Below, in pieces: positions 35,309 through 45,523 of a DNA stretch of 64,000 nucleotides; positions within the stretch are counted from its first letter, which is position 1, and every line of letters begins with the position of its first letter. The notes under the pieces are model-generated. The model saw nothing but the letters and a program-made list of their open reading frames with translations. It was not told the origin of the DNA and did not search any database. A program made the position numbers and the translations under genes. The stretch spans positions 124,001 to 188,000 of the forward strand of contig NZ_JAODNV010000010.1 of NCBI RefSeq assembly GCF_025398195.1, written 5' to 3'. The stretch is from Chelativorans petroleitrophicus (GTDB lineage: Bacteria; Pseudomonadota; Alphaproteobacteria; Rhizobiales; Rhizobiaceae).

Positions 35309-36438
35309 CTGGTGCCGGTGCCATGCCGCCGGTTCCCGAAAACCAGCTTGACGATACACAGCGTCGCTGTGGGGAGAGTTCACGCCTCGCACTATGGTTG
35401 CTCGCCATCATCGCCATGGTTCTCATCGTCGCTGCCTTGCGTGCGACGGCCTGGATTTCGGGTACGCTCGCCTTCGCATTCTTCGCCGCGCTCGCGCTCC
35501 AGCCCGTCCAGAGCTGGATCGGCGCGCGGGTTCCCCGCGCGATGGGCTGGCTTGGGCATCTGGCCGCTCTCCTCATCATGCTTCTTATCTTCGTGCTGTT
35601 CACGGCAGGTCTGCTTTTCGTGGTCCAGCAGCTCGCGGCGGGCATCGTCCGCTATCGGGAGCCGCTTGAAAGGCTGGCGGCGCGCATAAGCGCCCGGATC
35701 GATATCGCCGCAGGGCAACCTTCCGGGGACGGGACGGCGCCCTTGGCGGAGAGGCTGATCGATCCCGTCATGTCGCTGGCGACGGGTGTTGCCCAGTCCA
35801 TGTGGAGCTTCGGCGGCGTGCTCACCCTGCTGTTCTTTCTCGTATGGCTGATGCTGCTCGAGGCGCCGTCCTATTCCGCCAAGCTTTCGGGGATCGCCTC
35901 CCGCCGGGACGGCGCGGCCCTGCATGACATTGTCGATGCGACCGCATCGCGCTTCCGCCGCTATCTGCTCATGCGGGCGCTTCTGGGCCTCGCGACTGGG
36001 CTGCTCTACATGGCCTGGACCTGGTGGTGGGGTCTCGACTTCGTGCTCGTCTGGGGGCTGCTCGCCTTCCTCCTCAACTTCATTCCTACCATCGGCTCGA
36101 TCATCGCTGGAGTGCTGCCGGTGGCGCTCGCTTTTCTCCAGCGCGATCCGGTCTCGGCGCTCATCATTGGTGGCGGCTTGCTGGTGATCGAGCAGGTGAT
36201 GGGCAACTACGTGGACCCGTTGCTGCAGGGGCGGCAGCTTTCCCTTTCGCCGCTCGCCGTTTTGCTGGCGCTCGCGTTCTGGACGTGGATGTGGGGGCTT
36301 GTCGGCGCGCTTCTGGCGGTGCCCATGACGCTGGTCCTCACCATAGCCTGCGCGCATGTGGAGGCGCTCAAGCCCATCGCCCTGGCGCTATCGAACGCGA
36401 CAAATCTCGAGGAACTGGAAGAGGCGACCGCGCCCTGA
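35305..36438 (+). CDS. AI-2E/PerM-family transporter
   Basis: This 377-residue inner-membrane protein has the family layout. Two N-terminal helix pairs ([40 protein letters not shown]) are followed by a hydrophilic periplasmic-type region. A C-terminal four-helix block contains [20 protein letters not shown] and [20 protein letters not shown]. The family includes TqsA (autoinducer-2 export) and Na/H antiporters. The N-terminus contains a short Pro-rich extension. Confidence 0.88.
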   Translation: MTGAGAMPPVPENQLDDTQRRCGESSRLALWLLAIIAMVLIVAALRATAWISGTLAFAFFAALALQPVQSWIGARVPRAMGWLGHLAALLIMLLIFVLFTAGLLFVVQQLAAGIVRYREPLERLAARISARIDIAAGQPSGDGTAPLAERLIDPVMSLATGVAQSMWSFGGVLTLLFFLVWLMLLEAPSYSAKLSGIASRRDGAALHDIVDATASRFRRYLLMRALLGLATGLLYMAWTWWWGLDFVLVWGLLAFLLNFIPTIGSIIAGVLPVALAFLQRDPVSALIIGGGLLVIEQVMGNYVDPLLQGRQLSLSPLAVLLALAFWTWMWGLVGALLAVPMTLVLTIACAHVEALKPIALALSNATNLEELEEATAP

Positions 36439-36473
36439 AGCTTCGCGCGGCGGGCCTTCACGCCCGGGCCGGT

Positions 36474-36824
36474 TCAGATCGAGAAGCTGGTTCCGCAGCC
36501 GCAGGAAGCGACGGCATTCGGATTGCGCACCTGGAAGGATTGGCCGATCAGATCGTCAACGAAGTCGATCACCGACCCTCCCATATAGACCAGCGACAGA
36601 TCGTCGATCAGGACGACCGCTCCGTCCTTCTCGATGGCGATGTCATCCTCGTTGCGGGAGTCGGCAAGGTCGAACCTGTAGGAGAAACCGGAGCATCCGC
36701 CGCCCTCGACGGATACCCGCAGCGCAATCTTGCCCGGTTCTTCCCGCAGGATCTTCGCGATGCGTTTTGCCGCCGCATCGGTGAGTTCGACGCCCCTCAT
36801 CTCGGTTTTGGCATCTACGCCCAT
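36474..36824 (-). CDS. erpA: ErpA-like A-type iron-sulfur carrier
   Basis: This 116-residue HesB/IscA-fold protein has the three cluster-binding cysteines: C44 in [11 protein letters not shown] and C108/C110 in the C-terminal [11 protein letters not shown]-type carriers receive Fe-S clusters from the scaffold and deliver them to apo-proteins. The N-terminal [15 protein letters not shown] fits the family. It is divergent from dgt, the standard order in rhizobia. Confidence 0.9.
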   Translation of the reverse strand: MGVDAKTEMRGVELTDAAAKRIAKILREEPGKIALRVSVEGGGCSGFSYRFDLADSRNEDDIAIEKDGAVVLIDDLSLVYMGGSVIDFVDDLIGQSFQVRNPNAVASCGCGTSFSI

Positions 36825-36893
36825 GGGATCACCTTGCCTAGATCATTGGCGAATAGGTATGAACGCGCAGGCGGCAAGTCAACAGCGGTACAC

Positions 36894-38114
36894 ATGACAG
36901 GCCCGGCACATCTCCAAGGCATCGGCTTCGGCTACCGGCCGCGCGCGCCCTATGCGTCTGACCCGGCACGCACGCGCGGGCGCTTTCAGCAGGAGGAGGA
37001 AAGCCCCACCCGCACGCCTTTTCAGCGCGACCGTGACCGCATCATCCACTCAACGGCCTTCCGCAGACTCAAGCACAAGACTCAGGTGTTCATCGCCCAC
37101 GAGGGCGACCATTACCGGACCCGGCTCACCCATTCGATCGAGGTGGCGCAGATCGCCCGCGCGCTGGCCCGCGCGCTCTGTTGCGACGAGGATCTGGCCG
37201 AGGCCGTCGCGCTGGTACATGATTTCGGCCACACGCCCTTCGGCCACACGGGCGAGGAGGCGCTGAACGACAAGATGGCCCGGTGGGGCGGCTTCGACCA
37301 CAATGCGCAGTCCCTACGCGTGGTCACCCGGCTCGAGCGACGCTATGCGGAGTTTGACGGCCTCAACCTCACCTGGGAGACGCTTGAAGGCCTCGTCAAG
37401 CACAACGGCCCTTTGACGGACAGGAACGGCAACGGCATCGCCGGCCCGGTTCCTCACGCGATCAGCGCCTATAACGAGCTGCACGATCTGGAGCTGCACC
37501 GCTTTGCGGGGCTGGAGGCGCAGTGCGCCGCGATCGCGGACGACATCGCCTACGATGCCCACGACATCGACGACGGGCTGCGGGCAGGCCTCCTCACGAT
37601 CGACATGCTGCGGGAGGTGGGTCTGCCCGGCCGTATTCTGAGAGCGGTGGACGAACGCTATCCGCATCTCGACCCTGTCCGCCAGGGACATGAGCTGATG
37701 CGCCGCCAGATCACGCTGATGGTGGAGGACGTCATCGCAACCGCCAGGGCCAATATCGATGCGCTCAAACCGGGATCGGCGGACGATGTGCGTGACTGCG
37801 GGCGGGCGCTCGTGACCTTCTCGGCTGAAATGGCAAAGGAAGAGAAGGAGCTGAAGGCCTTCCTTTACAAGAACCTTTACCGTCATCCGTCCGTGCTCGA
37901 AGTGCGGCGCAGGGCCGATCGCATCGTGCGCGACCTGTTCGACGCCTATTTTGCCGAGCCGCGAGAGATGCCAGAAGGCTGGCGCGAAGGGCTCGACCGC
38001 GCCGACGACCGGATCAAGGCGCGTGACGTGGCGGACTTCCTGGCGGGGATGACCGATACTTATGCGCTAAAGGAACATGAACGCCTGTTTGACCGCACCC
38101 CCGATTTGCGTTAG
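36894..38114 (+). CDS. dgt: deoxyguanosinetriphosphate triphosphohydrolase-like protein
   Basis: This 406-residue HD-domain dNTPase has [20 protein letters not shown] at the N-terminus, then metal-binding [12 protein letters not shown] and [14 protein letters not shown], and the third His/Asp in [15 protein letters not shown]. It hydrolyses dNTPs to nucleoside and triphosphate. ATG 36894 is chosen; the open frame extends far upstream as an artefact of high GC. Confidence 0.93.
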   Translation: MTGPAHLQGIGFGYRPRAPYASDPARTRGRFQQEEESPTRTPFQRDRDRIIHSTAFRRLKHKTQVFIAHEGDHYRTRLTHSIEVAQIARALARALCCDEDLAEAVALVHDFGHTPFGHTGEEALNDKMARWGGFDHNAQSLRVVTRLERRYAEFDGLNLTWETLEGLVKHNGPLTDRNGNGIAGPVPHAISAYNELHDLELHRFAGLEAQCAAIADDIAYDAHDIDDGLRAGLLTIDMLREVGLPGRILRAVDERYPHLDPVRQGHELMRRQITLMVEDVIATARANIDALKPGSADDVRDCGRALVTFSAEMAKEEKELKAFLYKNLYRHPSVLEVRRRADRIVRDLFDAYFAEPREMPEGWREGLDRADDRIKARDVADFLAGMTDTYALKEHERLFDRTPDLR

Positions 38115-38178
38115 GCCGCTGGCAACTCGCGGCGGGCGCTAGCCTGCGGCGACCTTTTCTCGTGTCCGGAATGCATCC

Positions 38179-39936
38179 ATGAACATATTTGCCGATTTCA
38201 TTGATCGGGTCATGAAGGCCGTCGAGTCCCTTGATCTCAGGGCGAAAGATGGCGGCGCGCTCGATTTCTCGCGCATCACCGTCGAGCCGCCGCGCGATTC
38301 CAGCCACGGCGATCTCGCAACCAACGCCGCCATGGTGCTTTCCAAGGCTGCGGGGGAGAATCCGCGCGCCCTCGGCGAACGGCTTGCCAAGGTTCTGGCG
38401 GAGGATCCCGATGTGGCCGAGGCCACCGTGGCGGGCCCCGGCTTCGTCAATTTGCGGCTCGGCAACGCCTTCTGGCACGCGCGGCTTGGCGAAATGCTGG
38501 AGCTCGCCGGAGATTACGGCCGCTCGACCATCGGCGCTGGGCACAAGGTGAATGTGGAATATGTCTCCGCGAATCCGACCGGCCCCATGCATGTGGGCCA
38601 CTGCCGCGGCGCGGTGGTGGGCGATGCGCTTGCCAATCTGCTCGCTTTCGCCGGCTATGACGTAACGCGCGAATATTACATCAATGACGCCGGCGTGCAG
38701 ATCGACGTGCTGGGCCGTTCCGTGCTGCTGCGGTACCGCGAGGCGCTGGGCGAGGATATCGGCACGATTCCGGAGGGGCTTTATCCGGGCGATTATCTCA
38801 AGCCGGTCGGACAGGCACTGGTGGACGAGTTCGGCACGAAGCTGCTGGAGATGCCGGAAACGGATGCATTGGCCATCGCCAAGGACCGCGCGGTCGACGC
38901 TATGATGGCGATGATCCGGGACGATCTCGCCGCGCTGAACGTTCATCACGACGTCTTTTTCTCAGAGCGTTCACTTCACGCCGGCAATGGCGGCGCGATC
39001 CGCTCCGCGATCAATGATCTGACCATGAAGGGGCATGTCTACAAGGGCAAGCTGCCGCCCCCCAAGGGGCAGCTTCCGGAAGATTGGGAAGACCGGGAAC
39101 AGACCTTGTTCCGCTCCACGCAGGTGGGGGACGACATTGACCGGCCGCTGATCAAGTCGGACGGCTCCTTCACCTATTTCGCCGCCGACGTTGCCTACAT
39201 GAAGGACAAATACGCCCGCGGCTTCGAGCACCTGATCTATGTGCTGGGAGCCGACCACGGCGGCTATGTGAAGCGGCTGGAGGCGCTCGCCCGTGCCATA
39301 TCGGACGGCAAGCTGAAGCTCACGGTGCTTCTGTGCCAGCTCGTGCGGCTCTTTCGCGGCGGGGAGCCCGTGCGTATGTCGAAGCGCGCGGGAGAATTCA
39401 TCACCCTGCGCGATGTGATCGACGAGGTGGGGCGCGATCCCGTGCGTTTCATGATGCTTTACCGCAAGCCCGATGCGCCGCTGGATTTCGATTTCGCCAA
39501 GGTGACCGAGCAGTCGAAGGACAACCCGGTCTTTTATGTGCAATACGCGTCTGCCCGTTGCCATTCGGTCTTCCGTCAGGCGAAAGAGCAACTCGGGGTG
39601 GAAAGCTTTGATCGGGCGACCATGCGCGCGGCGCTCCATCGTCTGGAAGACGAGGGGGAACTGGCGCTGATCCGCAAGCTCGCCGAGTTCCCGAGGCTGA
39701 TTGAAAGCGCGGCTCAGGCCATGGAGCCGCATCGGATCGCTTTTTATCTGTACGATCTGGCCAGCCAGTTCCACCAGCAGTGGAATCGCGGCACGGAGTC
39801 TGATAGCTTACGATTTGTTAAAGTTAACGATCAAGAGTTGACGCATGCCAGGCTGGGCCTGGTGCAGGCTGTTTGCGACGTGGTGGGCAGCGGGCTTGCG
39901 CTGGTAGGTGCCGATGCGCCGGTGGAGATGCGCTGA
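38179..39936 (+). CDS. argS: arginyl-tRNA synthetase
   Basis: This 585-residue class I synthetase has an N-terminal Add-1 domain. The HIGH-type motif is [13 protein letters not shown] (about residues 133-142), the KMSKS equivalent is [14 protein letters not shown] near residue 398, and a C-terminal DALR anticodon-binding domain follows ([20 protein letters not shown]). Full length. Two near-C-terminal lysine/asparagine-rich codons are unusually AT-rich (about 39803-39840). Confidence 0.97.
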   Translation: MNIFADFIDRVMKAVESLDLRAKDGGALDFSRITVEPPRDSSHGDLATNAAMVLSKAAGENPRALGERLAKVLAEDPDVAEATVAGPGFVNLRLGNAFWHARLGEMLELAGDYGRSTIGAGHKVNVEYVSANPTGPMHVGHCRGAVVGDALANLLAFAGYDVTREYYINDAGVQIDVLGRSVLLRYREALGEDIGTIPEGLYPGDYLKPVGQALVDEFGTKLLEMPETDALAIAKDRAVDAMMAMIRDDLAALNVHHDVFFSERSLHAGNGGAIRSAINDLTMKGHVYKGKLPPPKGQLPEDWEDREQTLFRSTQVGDDIDRPLIKSDGSFTYFAADVAYMKDKYARGFEHLIYVLGADHGGYVKRLEALARAISDGKLKLTVLLCQLVRLFRGGEPVRMSKRAGEFITLRDVIDEVGRDPVRFMMLYRKPDAPLDFDFAKVTEQSKDNPVFYVQYASARCHSVFRQAKEQLGVESFDRATMRAALHRLEDEGELALIRKLAEFPRLIESAAQAMEPHRIAFYLYDLASQFHQQWNRGTESDSLRFVKVNDQELTHARLGLVQAVCDVVGSGLALVGADAPVEMR

Positions 39937-40029
39937 TCGCAGGCGGACTTGTCACCTTTTGCCCACAAAGCGCTGGTAGGGTCAATTTTCAGAGTGTGAC
40001 GTCGCCGGCGTCCGATCGGGTGTGGGAAC

Positions 40030-42735
40030 ATGGCTGACAGCAACGATCGCAACAAGGCAGTTCAGTACGAGCTTGCGCAGGACGACCCGTTTGCGGAGCT
40101 GACCCGGATCATGGGACACGACCCGCGCGGGGTGCTGCCGTTGAAGCCCGTGGCCCCGGAGCCTGCGGACGATCTGGCGCTTGACCTCGAGAATGAGCTT
40201 ATGGGCCATCTGAACGGTGAGGGCGATACCGGCGATGCCGGTCAGGACCCCGAGATGGCATCCTGGCAGCAGGAGTTTGCCGAACCGCAATTCGAGCCTG
40301 CGGAAGCGGGCGCGCCGGATGGGCAGCCGGAGTTCGAGAGCGCTCTTGAAGCTCTGCTGCAGGAAACCGTCAGCGAAAGCGAGCAGCTGGGCGGCTATCC
40401 TGATCACCCTGCCGCCGACGAGCGCGATTACTTTACCGCCGGTGAGCCCGTTCATCCAGAAGTCAATCACGATGAAGCGGACGATTTCGCTGATAGCGCC
40501 TTCGCTCCGCAGGGGGAGAAAGCGCCGGCAGACTCCGACTTTAGCGCGCAGCCGGGCGATTATTCCGATTACTCCGCCGCCGATAAGCCTGATTACTTTA
40601 CCGCCGGTGAGCCCGACTATTCTGCCGCCGGTGAAAATGAAGCGGAAGGCTTTGCTGATCCCTCCTTCGCCTCGCAAGCAGAGGGAGCCGCGCAAGACAC
40701 CGATTTCTCCGGCTACGAAGCCCCTTCTGAGCTGGAATTTGCAGAGCCGGAGTTTTCCGGTTTCGAGCACGAGGCGACTGGGGCCATTCCCGAGCCTGTG
40801 GAGTTGTCGGAACCCGATGCGCTTCCGGAACCTGTCGAGTTTGCAGCGCCTGAGGACGCGGGGAATGATCCCTTTGCGGAGGAACAGCAGGCCTATCAGC
40901 CCGAGCTCGAGGACTTTGCAATTCCGGAAGAAGCCTTCGAGTTTCCGGAAGATGTTTCCCTAGCCCGGGAAAATGAAGCCGCCGCTGCTTCTTCGGATGA
41001 CTTTGCCGGCGAGCCGCAGGAGCTGGAAGGCTCCGCCGGCGGGGAATGGGCGTTCACCGACTGGCCGGAGGTACCCTCGAATAGCCAGGATGCGTTTGGC
41101 ACGCAATCGCACCAGCCGTGGAACCACGCGCAGGACGAGCCCGTGCAGAGCCAGTCTCCGGAAGAGGCTTCCAGCCCGGCGGTACCCGAGCAGCACTACG
41201 AGGAGGCGTGGCCGCCGATTATCGACACCGTGGAGGTGCCGGAAGATACCGTCGCCATTGCCGACAATCTGGACATTCCGGAGGTCTCCTACCGGGAGGA
41301 GGTGAAGCCGGCGGCTCAGTTCGACGAGATCGAGGAGATCCTTGCCGGCGCCTTCGGTGAAACGGATCTTTCGGGAGATGTGTGGGCGGAGACCGCGCCT
41401 ATCGACGAACAGGCCGCGAACGAAGAGCCGCCCGCCCGCGAAGATGACTTTGTGGATGACTATCTTGCCGCGGGCATAGCAGCAGCTGCGGGCTTCGGCA
41501 CGGCAGCGGCTGCGTATGCGCGGGCCGAAGACAGCCTTGGCGAGTACAATACGGGCGAACGCTGGGCGTCTCCCGAAGGCGCCATTCCGCCGCTTGCGCC
41601 GCAGCCCGGCACGGAGCCGCCTCCTGGCCCCCGCAGCCGGTTTTTCGGCAGCCCCATGCTCATGGCGGTCGGCGTATTGGCGGCGGTCGTGCTCCTGGGC
41701 GGCGGCGCGACGCTGCTGGCGTTCTCTCTCAGTGGAGACGATGCAGAGCCCGTCGTGATTGCCGCGGATAATTCGCCGATAAAGGTCAGGCCGGAGAACC
41801 CGGGCGGCATCCAGATCCCCAATCAGGACAATCAGGTCTACAGGCGCGTCTCCGGCGAGGAAGTGCCGGATGCGCGTCCGGCACAGGCCGAATTGATCGA
41901 GACCACCGAGGAGCCTGTTGAGCTCACGCCGCCTCCGGGCGTGCGGGAGGCGAATTTGAGGTTTCCTTCCGAGGAGGAGCAGCAGGAAGCGCCCCAAATG
42001 TCTGAGGAGGCGCAAGTGCCTGAGGCGCCAACATCGCAGGGTGCCAAGATCGCCGAACGTCTGACCCCTGACGCTGGGGTCGAGGAATCCGCGCCGCAGC
42101 AGGACATCACAGCGCTTGCGCCGCGCCGGGTCCGCTCGATGGTGGTGCGGCCTGACGGCACCATTGTGCCGCGCGAGATGCCGGAGCCGGCGGAAGCCGC
42201 CGCCGCTGCCGAAGATATGGGTGCCGCCGGTGCCGATGCGCAGGCGGACGGAGGGCAGCAGGTGGCAGCCGCCGCCGCTGGCGCGCGGGATTCCGCTGAG
42301 CCCGCGGAAAGCGCCGCCGCGACCGTTCCCGCGCAGGGTCCGATCCCGCCCTCAAGGCCCGGCATTGCCACCGCGCCCAGCCAGCAGCGCGCACCGCAGG
42401 CGGCTGATGCGGGTAGGCAGACCCAGCAGCAGGCGAGCCAGCAGGTCGCGGCCGTTGCCAATCCGCCCGCGCAAGTCACCGCCGCGCCTTCCTCCGAGTG
42501 GTCGGTGCAGATCGCTTCCCAGCCGACCGTCGAGGGCGCGCAGCAGTCCTATCAACAGCTTGCGCAGCGCTTCGGCAGCATGCTGCAGGGCAGGGGCGTC
42601 AACATCGTCCAGGCCGAGATCGAGGGCAGGGGCACCTACTATCGCGTGCGCATCCCGTCCTCTTCCAAGGAGGATGCAATCGCGCTCTGCGAGCAGCTCA
42701 AGTCTGCCGGTGGAAACTGTTTCGTTTCCCAATAG
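40030..42735 (+). CDS. SPOR-domain protein with long acidic repetitive cytoplasmic region
   Basis: This 901-residue protein has three parts. An acidic, low-complexity N-terminal region of about 530 residues carries degenerate DY(F/S)(T/A)AGEP-type repeats (around residues 130-205). One membrane helix follows (SPMLMAVGVLAAVVLLGGGA). After a Pro/Ala-rich periplasmic linker comes a C-terminal SPOR domain (EWSVQIASQPTVEGAQQSYQ... RGTYYRVRIPS). SPOR domains bind denuded septal peptidoglycan. Position between argS and nagZ is conserved in rhizobia. It is probably a division-site protein. Confidence 0.88.
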   Translation: MADSNDRNKAVQYELAQDDPFAELTRIMGHDPRGVLPLKPVAPEPADDLALDLENELMGHLNGEGDTGDAGQDPEMASWQQEFAEPQFEPAEAGAPDGQPEFESALEALLQETVSESEQLGGYPDHPAADERDYFTAGEPVHPEVNHDEADDFADSAFAPQGEKAPADSDFSAQPGDYSDYSAADKPDYFTAGEPDYSAAGENEAEGFADPSFASQAEGAAQDTDFSGYEAPSELEFAEPEFSGFEHEATGAIPEPVELSEPDALPEPVEFAAPEDAGNDPFAEEQQAYQPELEDFAIPEEAFEFPEDVSLARENEAAAASSDDFAGEPQELEGSAGGEWAFTDWPEVPSNSQDAFGTQSHQPWNHAQDEPVQSQSPEEASSPAVPEQHYEEAWPPIIDTVEVPEDTVAIADNLDIPEVSYREEVKPAAQFDEIEEILAGAFGETDLSGDVWAETAPIDEQAANEEPPAREDDFVDDYLAAGIAAAAGFGTAAAAYARAEDSLGEYNTGERWASPEGAIPPLAPQPGTEPPPGPRSRFFGSPMLMAVGVLAAVVLLGGGATLLAFSLSGDDAEPVVIAADNSPIKVRPENPGGIQIPNQDNQVYRRVSGEEVPDARPAQAELIETTEEPVELTPPPGVREANLRFPSEEEQQEAPQMSEEAQVPEAPTSQGAKIAERLTPDAGVEESAPQQDITALAPRRVRSMVVRPDGTIVPREMPEPAEAAAAAEDMGAAGADAQADGGQQVAAAAAGARDSAEPAESAAATVPAQGPIPPSRPGIATAPSQQRAPQAADAGRQTQQQASQQVAAVANPPAQVTAAPSSEWSVQIASQPTVEGAQQSYQQLAQRFGSMLQGRGVNIVQAEIEGRGTYYRVRIPSSSKEDAIALCEQLKSAGGNCFVSQ

Positions 42736-42849
42736 GCGGCCTGTTCAGGGCCGCGGCCTGAGGGCAATCCGCTCGAATAGCTGCCTTTGCGCCGGGAAAA
42801 GAATTCCCCGCGCCGTGCCTAATCCCCTGCTTATGGCTATGCTCGCGTC

Positions 42850-43869
42850 ATGAGCGAATCAAAAGCCATGATCCTCGGCGTGGCCGGGCAGCAGCTTTCG
42901 CCTGATGAAGCGGCCTTCTTCCGCAACGAGCGGCCCTGGGGCTTCATCCTGTTTGCGCGCAACATCGCCGAAAGCGGGCAGGTTTCGGACCTGATCGCCG
43001 CCCTGCGCGACAGTGTGGACCGGCCGGAGGCACCCGTCTTTGTCGATCAGGAGGGGGGGCGCGTGCAGCGGTTGCGCCCGCCGATTGCCCCAAACTATCC
43101 TGCCGCGGCCACGCTCGGCGAGGTCTACCGCAGCGATCCCGAGGCGGGGCTGCGGGCGGCCTGGCTGATGGCGCGGCTGATCGCCTTCGATCTCGCCCGT
43201 CTCGGATTTTCCGCCGACTGCCTGCCGGTGCTGGACGTGCCCGTGGCAGGCGCGCACGATGTCATCGGCAACCGCGCCTATTCGGATGATCCGCAGGCTG
43301 TTGCGGCCCTCGGCAGGGCGGCGGCGGATGGATTGATGGCGGGCGGTATTCTGCCCGTGATGAAGCACGTCCCCGGCCATGGAAGGGCTGGAGCTGACAG
43401 CCACCAGACGCTGCCGCGCGTGGACGCTTCGCTGGAAGAGCTGCGCTCGCGCGACTTCGCGCCCTTCCGCGCACTCGCCCATCTGCCGATGGCGATGACG
43501 GCGCATGTGGTCTACACGGCCATCGACCCTGAAAATCCCTCCACCACATCGGCCCCCGTGATCGAGGAGATCGTCCGCGGCGAGATCGGGTTCGACGGCC
43601 TTCTGATCAGCGATGACGTGTCCATGAAGGCGCTTTCTGGGGATTATTCGGCCCGCGCAGCGGCAATCCTTGCGGCGGGCTGCGATCTCGTTCTTCATTG
43701 CAACGGCTCGATGGACGAGATGCGCGCGGTCGCCAAAGGAACGCCGGAATTGTCGGGCAAGTCTTTGGCACGTGCCGCGCAAGCGCTCTCGGCTCGGCAT
43801 GCGGCGGACACCACCGAGGAAGAGGTGGCGCGCGCGACGTTCGAGCGGTTGGTGGCGATCGCGGCCTGA
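42850..43869 (+). CDS. nagZ: beta-N-acetylhexosaminidase NagZ
   Basis: This 339-residue glycoside hydrolase family 3 enzyme has the marker KHVPGHGRAGADSHQTLP with the catalytic His-Asp loop and the nucleophile Asp in LLISDDVSMKAL. NagZ removes GlcNAc from 1,6-anhydro-muropeptides during wall recycling. It lies in the argS-SPOR-nagZ-scpAB block and probably shares transcription with scpA. Confidence 0.95.
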   Translation: MSESKAMILGVAGQQLSPDEAAFFRNERPWGFILFARNIAESGQVSDLIAALRDSVDRPEAPVFVDQEGGRVQRLRPPIAPNYPAAATLGEVYRSDPEAGLRAAWLMARLIAFDLARLGFSADCLPVLDVPVAGAHDVIGNRAYSDDPQAVAALGRAAADGLMAGGILPVMKHVPGHGRAGADSHQTLPRVDASLEELRSRDFAPFRALAHLPMAMTAHVVYTAIDPENPSTTSAPVIEEIVRGEIGFDGLLISDDVSMKALSGDYSARAAAILAAGCDLVLHCNGSMDEMRAVAKGTPELSGKSLARAAQALSARHAADTTEEEVARATFERLVAIAA

Positions 43870-43888
43870 AGAATGGGGCAAGACGGCA

Positions 43889-44743
43889 GTGGCTCAGGGA
43901 CAGCATACAGCGCAGGCGAAGGGGGCGGGAAAACCCATTCCCATGGACCGGCTGTGGTCCGACGAGGGGCCCGAGCGAGGCCTCTCCGAGCCCGTACTTG
44001 CCGTCGATGTCGAAGGTTTTGAAGGCCCGCTCGATCTTCTGCTGCATCTGGCGCGCAACCAGAAGGTGGACCTTGCGCGCATCTCGGTGCTTGCGCTTGC
44101 CGAGCAGTATCTGGCCTTCATCGAGCGGGTGCGCCGCATGCGGCTGGAACTTGCGGCCGACTATCTGGTCATGGCCGCGTGGCTTGCCTACCTGAAGTCG
44201 CGTCTCCTCATCCCCAAGCAGCAGGGGGATGAGGAGCCCACCGGCGAGGAGATGGCGGCCCTACTCCAGTTCCGCCTCAAGCGGCTGGAAGCCATGCGCG
44301 ATGCCGCAGCCCGCCTGGTTAACCGCAACCGGCTGGGCCGCGATGTCTTCCCCCGGGGGGCGCCCGAGCCCATCGTAATCGAGAAAAGAAGCGCGTATTC
44401 GGCCACGCTCTACGATCTGCTGACTGCCTACGCCAGCCAGCGCCAGCGCCGCGCCATCACGAACGTCCAGATCGCCAAACGGGGTGTCTGGTCGCTCAAG
44501 CAGGCGCGCGAAATCCTGGTGCGCATGGTGGGGCGGCTTTCCGACTGGACCGCGCTCGACAGTTTCCTTCTTGCCTATCTAGCAAGCCCGGAGGAGCGCG
44601 CGACGGCGACGGCCAGCACATTCGCCGCCACGCTGGAACTGGTACGCGAGGGCGCGCTGGAAATCCGCCAGCAGGAGCCCTTCGCACCCATTTACATGCG
44701 ACTGGGGCCGAAGAGCGTCGAAGAAGCTGGAAACCTGCCATGA
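43889..44743 (+). CDS. scpA: segregation and condensation protein ScpA
   Basis: This is the kleisin subunit of the SMC-ScpAB condensin. The N-terminal kleisin part reads VDVEGFEGPLDLLLHLARNQ, then KVDLARISVLALAEQYLAF; the C-terminal winged helix ends in QEPFAPIYMRLG. I take GTG 43889 (284 residues) because related proteins have a similar variable leader before the GFEGPLDLLL segment; ATG 43943 is possible. The stop overlaps scpB by four bases. Confidence 0.92.
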   Translation: MAQGQHTAQAKGAGKPIPMDRLWSDEGPERGLSEPVLAVDVEGFEGPLDLLLHLARNQKVDLARISVLALAEQYLAFIERVRRMRLELAADYLVMAAWLAYLKSRLLIPKQQGDEEPTGEEMAALLQFRLKRLEAMRDAAARLVNRNRLGRDVFPRGAPEPIVIEKRSAYSATLYDLLTAYASQRQRRAITNVQIAKRGVWSLKQAREILVRMVGRLSDWTALDSFLLAYLASPEERATATASTFAATLELVREGALEIRQQEPFAPIYMRLGPKSVEEAGNLP

Positions 44744-45474
44744 ACGAGTCCGGCAGCGTCGTTCCCTTCATCATCGAGGACAAGGATCAGGCCGAGGCTG
44801 AGCGTTCCGGTGGCCGCGGCATCGCCTTCGCCGAGGCCAAGCGCATGGCGGAGGCGCTGGTTTTCGCCAGCGCTGCTCCCGTCTCCTCCAAGGCGCTCGC
44901 GGAGCGGCTGCCCGATGGGGTGGATGTCCGCGCGGTGATGGAGGAGCTGAGGGAAGATTACGCGAACCGCGGCGTCAATCTCGTCCGGGTGGACGATCAT
45001 TGGGCCTTCAGGACGGCCGGCGACCTATCCTTCCTCATGAGCCGAGACCAGGTGCAGCAGAAGAAGCTCTCTCGCGCCGCACTCGAGATGCTTGCCGTTA
45101 TCGCCTATCACCAGCCTGTGACCCGTGCCGAGATCGAGGAAATCCGCGGCGTGGAAACCTCCAAGGGCACGCTCGACCTGCTTCTGGAAACGGGCTGGGT
45201 CAAGATGCGCGGCCGCCGACGCACGCCCGGACGCCCGGTGACCTATGGCACGACGCTCGAATTTCTAGACCATTTCGGGCTTGAGGAGCTGCGCGATCTT
45301 CCGGGTCTCGACGAACTCAAGGGCGCGGGTCTGCTTTCGCCGCGCATGCCGTCGAACTTCTCCGTTCCGACGCCCCCGGTCGATCCCGACGCCCTTGCGG
45401 ACGATGAGGACCCGCTGACGGATATCGATTTGGAAGAGCTCGGCCTGTTGACACCGAGAGTCGAGGATGATTGA
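44740..45474 (+). CDS. scpB: segregation and condensation protein ScpB
   Basis: This 244-residue protein has two winged-helix domains (MAEALVFASAAPVSSKALAE; LEMLAVIAYHQPVTRAEIEE). It has the characteristic IRGVETSKGTLDLLLETGWV and a GRPVTYGTTLEFLDHFGLEE end, followed by an acidic tail. It dimerises and binds the ScpA centre. The ATGA overlap with scpA indicates coupled synthesis. Confidence 0.95.
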   Translation: MNESGSVVPFIIEDKDQAEAERSGGRGIAFAEAKRMAEALVFASAAPVSSKALAERLPDGVDVRAVMEELREDYANRGVNLVRVDDHWAFRTAGDLSFLMSRDQVQQKKLSRAALEMLAVIAYHQPVTRAEIEEIRGVETSKGTLDLLLETGWVKMRGRRRTPGRPVTYGTTLEFLDHFGLEELRDLPGLDELKGAGLLSPRMPSNFSVPTPPVDPDALADDEDPLTDIDLEELGLLTPRVEDD

Positions 45475-45523
45475 CCCTTGCCGCGGGGCCTGACCCCGGC
45501 TGAAAGGGTGAGCGCGCTGGAGA

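Noticed and set aside
36024-36893. Long upstream extension of the dgt frame
   Set aside because: It runs antisense to erpA and into the AI-2E gene; Dgt similarity begins only at ATG 36894.
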